From assembly GCF_037081715.1 (NCBI RefSeq), contig NZ_JAZDDH010000001.1, forward strand, positions 248,001 through 312,000: a stretch of DNA of 64,000 bases. The letters run 5' to 3'. Positions 61,028-64,000 of this stretch are shown here, one piece after another (within the stretch, counting starts at the first letter, position 1; each line of letters begins with the position of its first letter). Under the pieces are notes generated by a model. That model was not told the origin of the DNA and made no database searches. It saw only the letters and a program-made list of their open reading frames with translations. The position numbers were made by a program, and so were the translations under genes. Source of the DNA: Halalkalicoccus sp. CG83. GTDB taxonomy: Archaea > Halobacteriota > Halobacteria > Halobacteriales > Halalkalicoccaceae.

Positions 61028-61930
61028 CTACTCCGCCGTCGGATACTTCGCGTCCAGCAGCTCCGTGCTCGTGGCGCTCCCGTCCCTCGATTCGCCCGCG
61101 TTCCCCTCGTCTTTCTCCTCGCCCTCGTTCTCGGGGCTGACGCTCCCGGTTCGATAGCCGTGGAGGTCGAGGGTGACGTGATCGAATCCCAGGTCCTCCA
61201 TGTGGACGCGCGTCGCTCGGACGAACTCGATGTCGAGCGCCTCCTCGAGCTCCTCGGGGGCGATCTCGATGCGCGCGAGCCCGTCGTGATCGCGCACCCG
61301 GAACTGCGAGAACCCCCACCCTCGTAGGAGGGCTTCGGCCTTCTCGACGCGCGTGAGCCGCTCCTCGGTCACCTCGATCCCCGTCGGGATCCGCGAGGAG
61401 AGACACGCCATCGAGGGCTTATCGGCGACCGACAGTCCGTAGGTGTCGGCGATCTCCCGGGTCTCGGCCTTCGTGATCCCGTGTTCCAGAAGCGGCGAGC
61501 TGGCGTCGAGCTCCTCGACCGCCTGCAAGCCCGGTCGGTGGCCCTCGCCGGGGTCGTCGGCGTTCGTGCCGTCACAGACCACCGGAATCTCGAGCTCACG
61601 GGCCCGATCGAACATCTCGCCGAGTCGCATCGACCGACAGTGATAGCAGCGGTCGCCGTCGTTCTCGACGAAATCCGGACTACTGAGCTCCGAGAACTCG
61701 ACGATCTCGTGGCGGATGCCGATCTCCTCGGCGACCCGCGCGGCGTCCGCGAGCTCCGCCTCGGGCAGCGTCTCGCTCTTGGCCGTACAGGCGACGGCGT
61801 CCTCGCCGAGCGCCTCGTGGGCGATCGCGGCGACGACGCTCGAGTCCACCCCGCCCGAGAAGGCGACGAGCACCCCCTCGCGCTCGGCCAGATCCGCCCG
61901 TGCGGCGGCCAGTTTCTCCTCTGCGGACAT
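61028..61930 (-). CDS. larE: ATP-dependent sulfur transferase LarE-like
   Basis: A 300-residue PP-loop enzyme. VLVAFSGGVDSSVVAAIA binds ATP, and the sacrificial-Cys region is DKPSMACLSSRIPTG. LarE adds sulfur to the pyridinium biscarboxylate precursor of the lactate-racemase nickel-pincer cofactor. Here a further pair of Cys (GDRCYHCRS) is present; together with the ACLSSR Cys they could bind a [4Fe-4S] cluster, as in the cluster-type LarE enzymes. No larA, larB or larC is nearby, so the role may differ. The start MSAEEKLAAARADL was chosen over a longer one by family fit. Confidence 0.87.
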   Translation of the reverse strand: MSAEEKLAAARADLAEREGVLVAFSGGVDSSVVAAIAHEALGEDAVACTAKSETLPEAELADAARVAEEIGIRHEIVEFSELSSPDFVENDGDRCYHCRSMRLGEMFDRARELEIPVVCDGTNADDPGEGHRPGLQAVEELDASSPLLEHGITKAETREIADTYGLSVADKPSMACLSSRIPTGIEVTEERLTRVEKAEALLRGWGFSQFRVRDHDGLARIEIAPEELEEALDIEFVRATRVHMEDLGFDHVTLDLHGYRTGSVSPENEGEEKDEGNAGESRDGSATSTELLDAKYPTAE

Positions 61931-62040
61931 GGTCGTCGCTTCGGCGTCCGCGGACAAAAGCGCGTTGACCCCGCCGTGTCCCGATCCCGCTTGCATCCTC
62001 CGGCCGGGCGTTTTCGAGTCGTCAGCCCGTTCGCTCGAGT

Positions 62041-62379
62041 ATGACCGGCTACGAGATGCACGAGCCCGACTACTCGGGTACGATCGAGGAGGACTGGGAC
62101 GACCCCCAGCTGAACGACTTCGAGACGGACGACCTGGGCGAGGTCGACGATCACTTCGTCCTCTCGGCGTCGGGGTTCCCGCCGGAGAACTTCTCGGATC
62201 TGAAGGTCCCCGTCGTCGATCCCGAGGGCGACCTCAACCTGAAGGCGCTCCAGACCGCCCACGGCGGCGCCCACAGCGTCGAGGCGATCGACGACGTCGA
62301 CGAGGATCTCGCCGAGGAGGTGAAGGAGCTCCTCGAGGAGCTCGCGAGCGAGGAGTTCGATCACGAGCTGGGCGACTAG
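62041..62379 (+). CDS. Conserved acidic haloarchaeal protein
   Basis: A 112-residue, extremely acidic protein: MTGYEMHEPDYSGTIEEDWD, VDDHFVLSASGFPPENFSDL and EEVKELLEELASEEFDHELGD at the C-terminus. No Cys, no membrane helix, and no domain I can assign; the central segment could be a compact fold flanked by charged tails. Codon and residue bias are strongly haloarchaeal. Its 3' end overlaps the convergent nitroreductase gene by four bases. Confidence 0.65.
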   Translation: MTGYEMHEPDYSGTIEEDWDDPQLNDFETDDLGEVDDHFVLSASGFPPENFSDLKVPVVDPEGDLNLKALQTAHGGAHSVEAIDDVDEDLAEEVKELLEELASEEFDHELGD

Positions 62380-63932
62380 GCGGGCCGACCGAGCGTGTAG
62401 AGGAACATCGGCGCCCGGCCCCCCGCGTGCGGCGAGAAGAAGTCGGTCACGAGGTCGTCGTAGAACGTCAGCCCCGTCCCGCCGAGATCGCGGTGGGCGT
62501 AGGTCGCCAGATAGAGCCGGCCGGCGGTTATCGCGGCCTCGAACTGCGCGAGCCGATAGCCCCGATCGCCGAGCGCGTCGACCAGTCGATCGAGATCCGC
62601 CAGGAAGTAGACGCAGGCCGCCGCGTCGGCAGCGAGGCGCTGATCGAGCGCGAGGTGACCCGCCTCCTCACGGAACTCTCCCGCCATCAGCCGTTCTAGC
62701 TCACCCTCATCGGGGCGATATCGGTAGGCGCCGGCCGGGATCTCCTCGACGCCGTTGACGATCGAGTACGGCTCGACGAACGAAAGCGGCTCCTCGCCGC
62801 CGCGGGCGTCGATCGGCGCGCCGCGGATCGCCCGATCCAGCACCGTCGAGAACTTCCGGAAGGAGATCGGCTCGCGCTCGTACTCCCGACAGGAACCGCG
62901 TCGCTCGATCGTCTCCCCGAGCGGCCGTTTCGACTGGGTCTCGTGATCGACCGGATCGAGCGCGATCCGTGCTTCCGCCTCGGGCCCGGCCGGGGAACTC
63001 CTCGGGACCGCGCTCGTCTCCGGGCCGTCGAGCGACGTCTCGGCGGCGGTCGATCGCCACTCGCGAGCCGTCTCGCCGTCGGGCAGCGTGCCGGCGCGCC
63101 ACGCCTCGTGGATCAACGGGAACTCCTCCTCGCGATCGGAGAGCGGACGCGTCTCGGGATCGATCGGTTCCGGATCGAGGGCGTCGGGTGCCGAATCGCC
63201 GACGCCGATCGGTACGAGCTCGAGCGGCGCCTCCCGTTCGGGATCGACGCCCAGCAGCTCCGCGACGGGATCGTCCGCGAATCCGAGGACGGCTTCGGCG
63301 CGCAGGTTGTGTGCATGGGCGACCGAGAGCAGGTTCGCGAGTACGGTCCCGGAGTCCCAGAAGGCGTGGCGGAACGTTCTCTCCCGGTATTTCCAGGCGT
63401 TTCGCCACCACGTCGAGGTCGTCACCACGGTTACGGGGGCGCGGTCGACCGCCTCCGACCGGCTGGCCGCGGCCAGCACGCCGCGGTAGTCGCCCTCGCG
63501 GAGGACGTCGAGCGAGCGGGTCCGCGGATCGAAGTGATAGACGCCCGCGGGAAGCCCGTCGAGGGGGCCGACGACGAGGTAGCAGTCGACGTGGTAGAGC
63601 GCGCCCGTCGCGGCGGCTGCCCGGAACTCCGTCTCTCGGTTCCCTCGTCGGATTCGCTTGGTGATCCCCGCGGAGTAGTGACACAGCGTCGTGAGCGTCT
63701 CGAGGGTCGGGCTTCGTCCGTCGCCGTCCGGTCCCGACGCCGTGATCGCCGACAGCGCCGGCACCTGCGGCGCACGGACCTCGTCCAGACCGACCTGCGG
63801 AAGCGACTCGTAGATCTCGTACGGCCGCGGCTTGTTCTCGAAGTCGAGCCCGGGCGACGCCCGTCGAACGCTCCGGGGCGTGTGGCTCGTTCGCTCGTGG
63901 TACTCGAGCGCGCCGGTCCCTTCGTCACTCAT
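62376..63932 (-). CDS. SagB/ThcOx-type nitroreductase with two domains
   Basis: A 518-residue flavin protein made of two nitroreductase-fold units. Unit 1 (about 65-265) has LTTLCHYSAGITKRIRRGN, AAATGALYHVDCYLVVG and WKYRERTFRHAFWDSGTVLANLL. Unit 2 (about 325-515) has KRPLGETIERRGSCREYERE, IPAGAYRYRPDEGEL, RLAQFEAAITAGRLYLATYA and TGLTFYDDLVTDFFSP. SagB/ThcOx enzymes oxidise azolines in ribosomal peptides, but stand-alone archaeal members are common and unassigned. The start MSDEGTGALEYHE at 63932 fits the family. No cyclodehydratase or precursor peptide gene is visible. Confidence 0.82.
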   Translation of the reverse strand: MSDEGTGALEYHERTSHTPRSVRRASPGLDFENKPRPYEIYESLPQVGLDEVRAPQVPALSAITASGPDGDGRSPTLETLTTLCHYSAGITKRIRRGNRETEFRAAAATGALYHVDCYLVVGPLDGLPAGVYHFDPRTRSLDVLREGDYRGVLAAASRSEAVDRAPVTVVTTSTWWRNAWKYRERTFRHAFWDSGTVLANLLSVAHAHNLRAEAVLGFADDPVAELLGVDPEREAPLELVPIGVGDSAPDALDPEPIDPETRPLSDREEEFPLIHEAWRAGTLPDGETAREWRSTAAETSLDGPETSAVPRSSPAGPEAEARIALDPVDHETQSKRPLGETIERRGSCREYEREPISFRKFSTVLDRAIRGAPIDARGGEEPLSFVEPYSIVNGVEEIPAGAYRYRPDEGELERLMAGEFREEAGHLALDQRLAADAAACVYFLADLDRLVDALGDRGYRLAQFEAAITAGRLYLATYAHRDLGGTGLTFYDDLVTDFFSPHAGGRAPMFLYTLGRPA

Positions 63933-64000
63933 GTTCGACGGTAGCACGGTACGCACGAAAAATCCGATGCAGGCGTGTTTCGTCGCATGGATCGGCCGCC

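Noticed and set aside
1-64000. CRISPR arrays, rRNA and tRNA genes
   Set aside because: I looked for regularly spaced direct repeats and for tRNA-like T-arm motifs and rRNA signatures by eye and saw none; the Cas4-like gene has no associated array. A covariance search was not possible.

Overview
The window is a GC-rich piece of a halophilic archaeal (Halobacteria) chromosome. The proteins are strongly acidic. The [2Fe-2S] ferredoxin is the 129-residue haloarchaeal type with an acidic N-terminal insertion. Most genes have an archaeal TATA box 26-31 bases before an ATG that is nearly leaderless. The lineage markers are archaeal: CarS (archaeol lipid synthesis), archaeal-type NMN adenylyltransferase, a bacterio-opsin-activator-like regulator, Cmi4 and several small haloarchaeal families. 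I see no rRNA, tRNA or CRISPR array.

Layout. 1-3.6 kb: edge-truncated exported family 3 glycosidase, then a coupled tungstate-type ABC transporter operon (tupA-tupB-tupC). 3.6-6.2 kb: accessory island with a SnoaL-like protein, a zinc ribbon, a FilR1-type regulator and a transporter fragment; three copies of a dispersed repeat lie in it. 6.2-16.9 kb: an ammonium transporter fused to a P-II protein, hemB, a LOG-like protein, an HTH-domain protein, a large EtfD/HdrD-like membrane Fe-S oxidoreductase, the bioY-ecfA-ecfT biotin uptake operon behind a BirA-like operator, Cmi4 and a Cas4-like protein. 16.9-29.6 kb: sua5, glutaredoxin with a cysteine-free redoxin, a CNNM/CorC transporter, a phosphate transporter with its DUF5828 partner, a cupin, CstA, ArsA/Get3, two ring-cleavage-type VOC proteins and a CobW GTPase. 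29.6-39.1 kb: a frameshifted flavin-binding protein gene, nadM, upp, a hydrolase, an S9 peptidase, a YigZ protein, a NhaP-type antiporter with TrkA domains, and a UspA pseudogene with two internal stops. 39.2-56.4 kb: Bat-like sensor regulator, rubrerythrin-like peptide plus gdhB, ACT-hisB, hisA, an SLC13-RCK permease, ferredoxin, prepilin peptidase, a second FilR1-like regulator, hisI, truncated hemoglobin, GlmM and a beta-propeller protein. 56.4-58.8 kb: AT-richer decay zone with a repeat copy and four frame-disrupted genes among two intact small ones. 58.9-64 kb: carS, proline dehydrogenase, a DUF502 protein, larE and a two-domain SagB/ThcOx nitroreductase.

How it fits together. Most of the window is ordinary core chromosome: nitrogen (Amt-PII, GdhB, ProDH), heme, biotin, histidine, NAD and pyrimidine salvage, ion and phosphate transport, and respiratory electron transfer. 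The less ordinary parts are the Amt-PII fusion, the repeat-bounded island at 3.66-6.18 kb, the decay zone at 56.4-58.8 kb, a Cas4-like protein whose nuclease residues look lost, and a redoxin with no cysteine. I found no convincing wholly new multigene system; the strongest leads are listed as findings.
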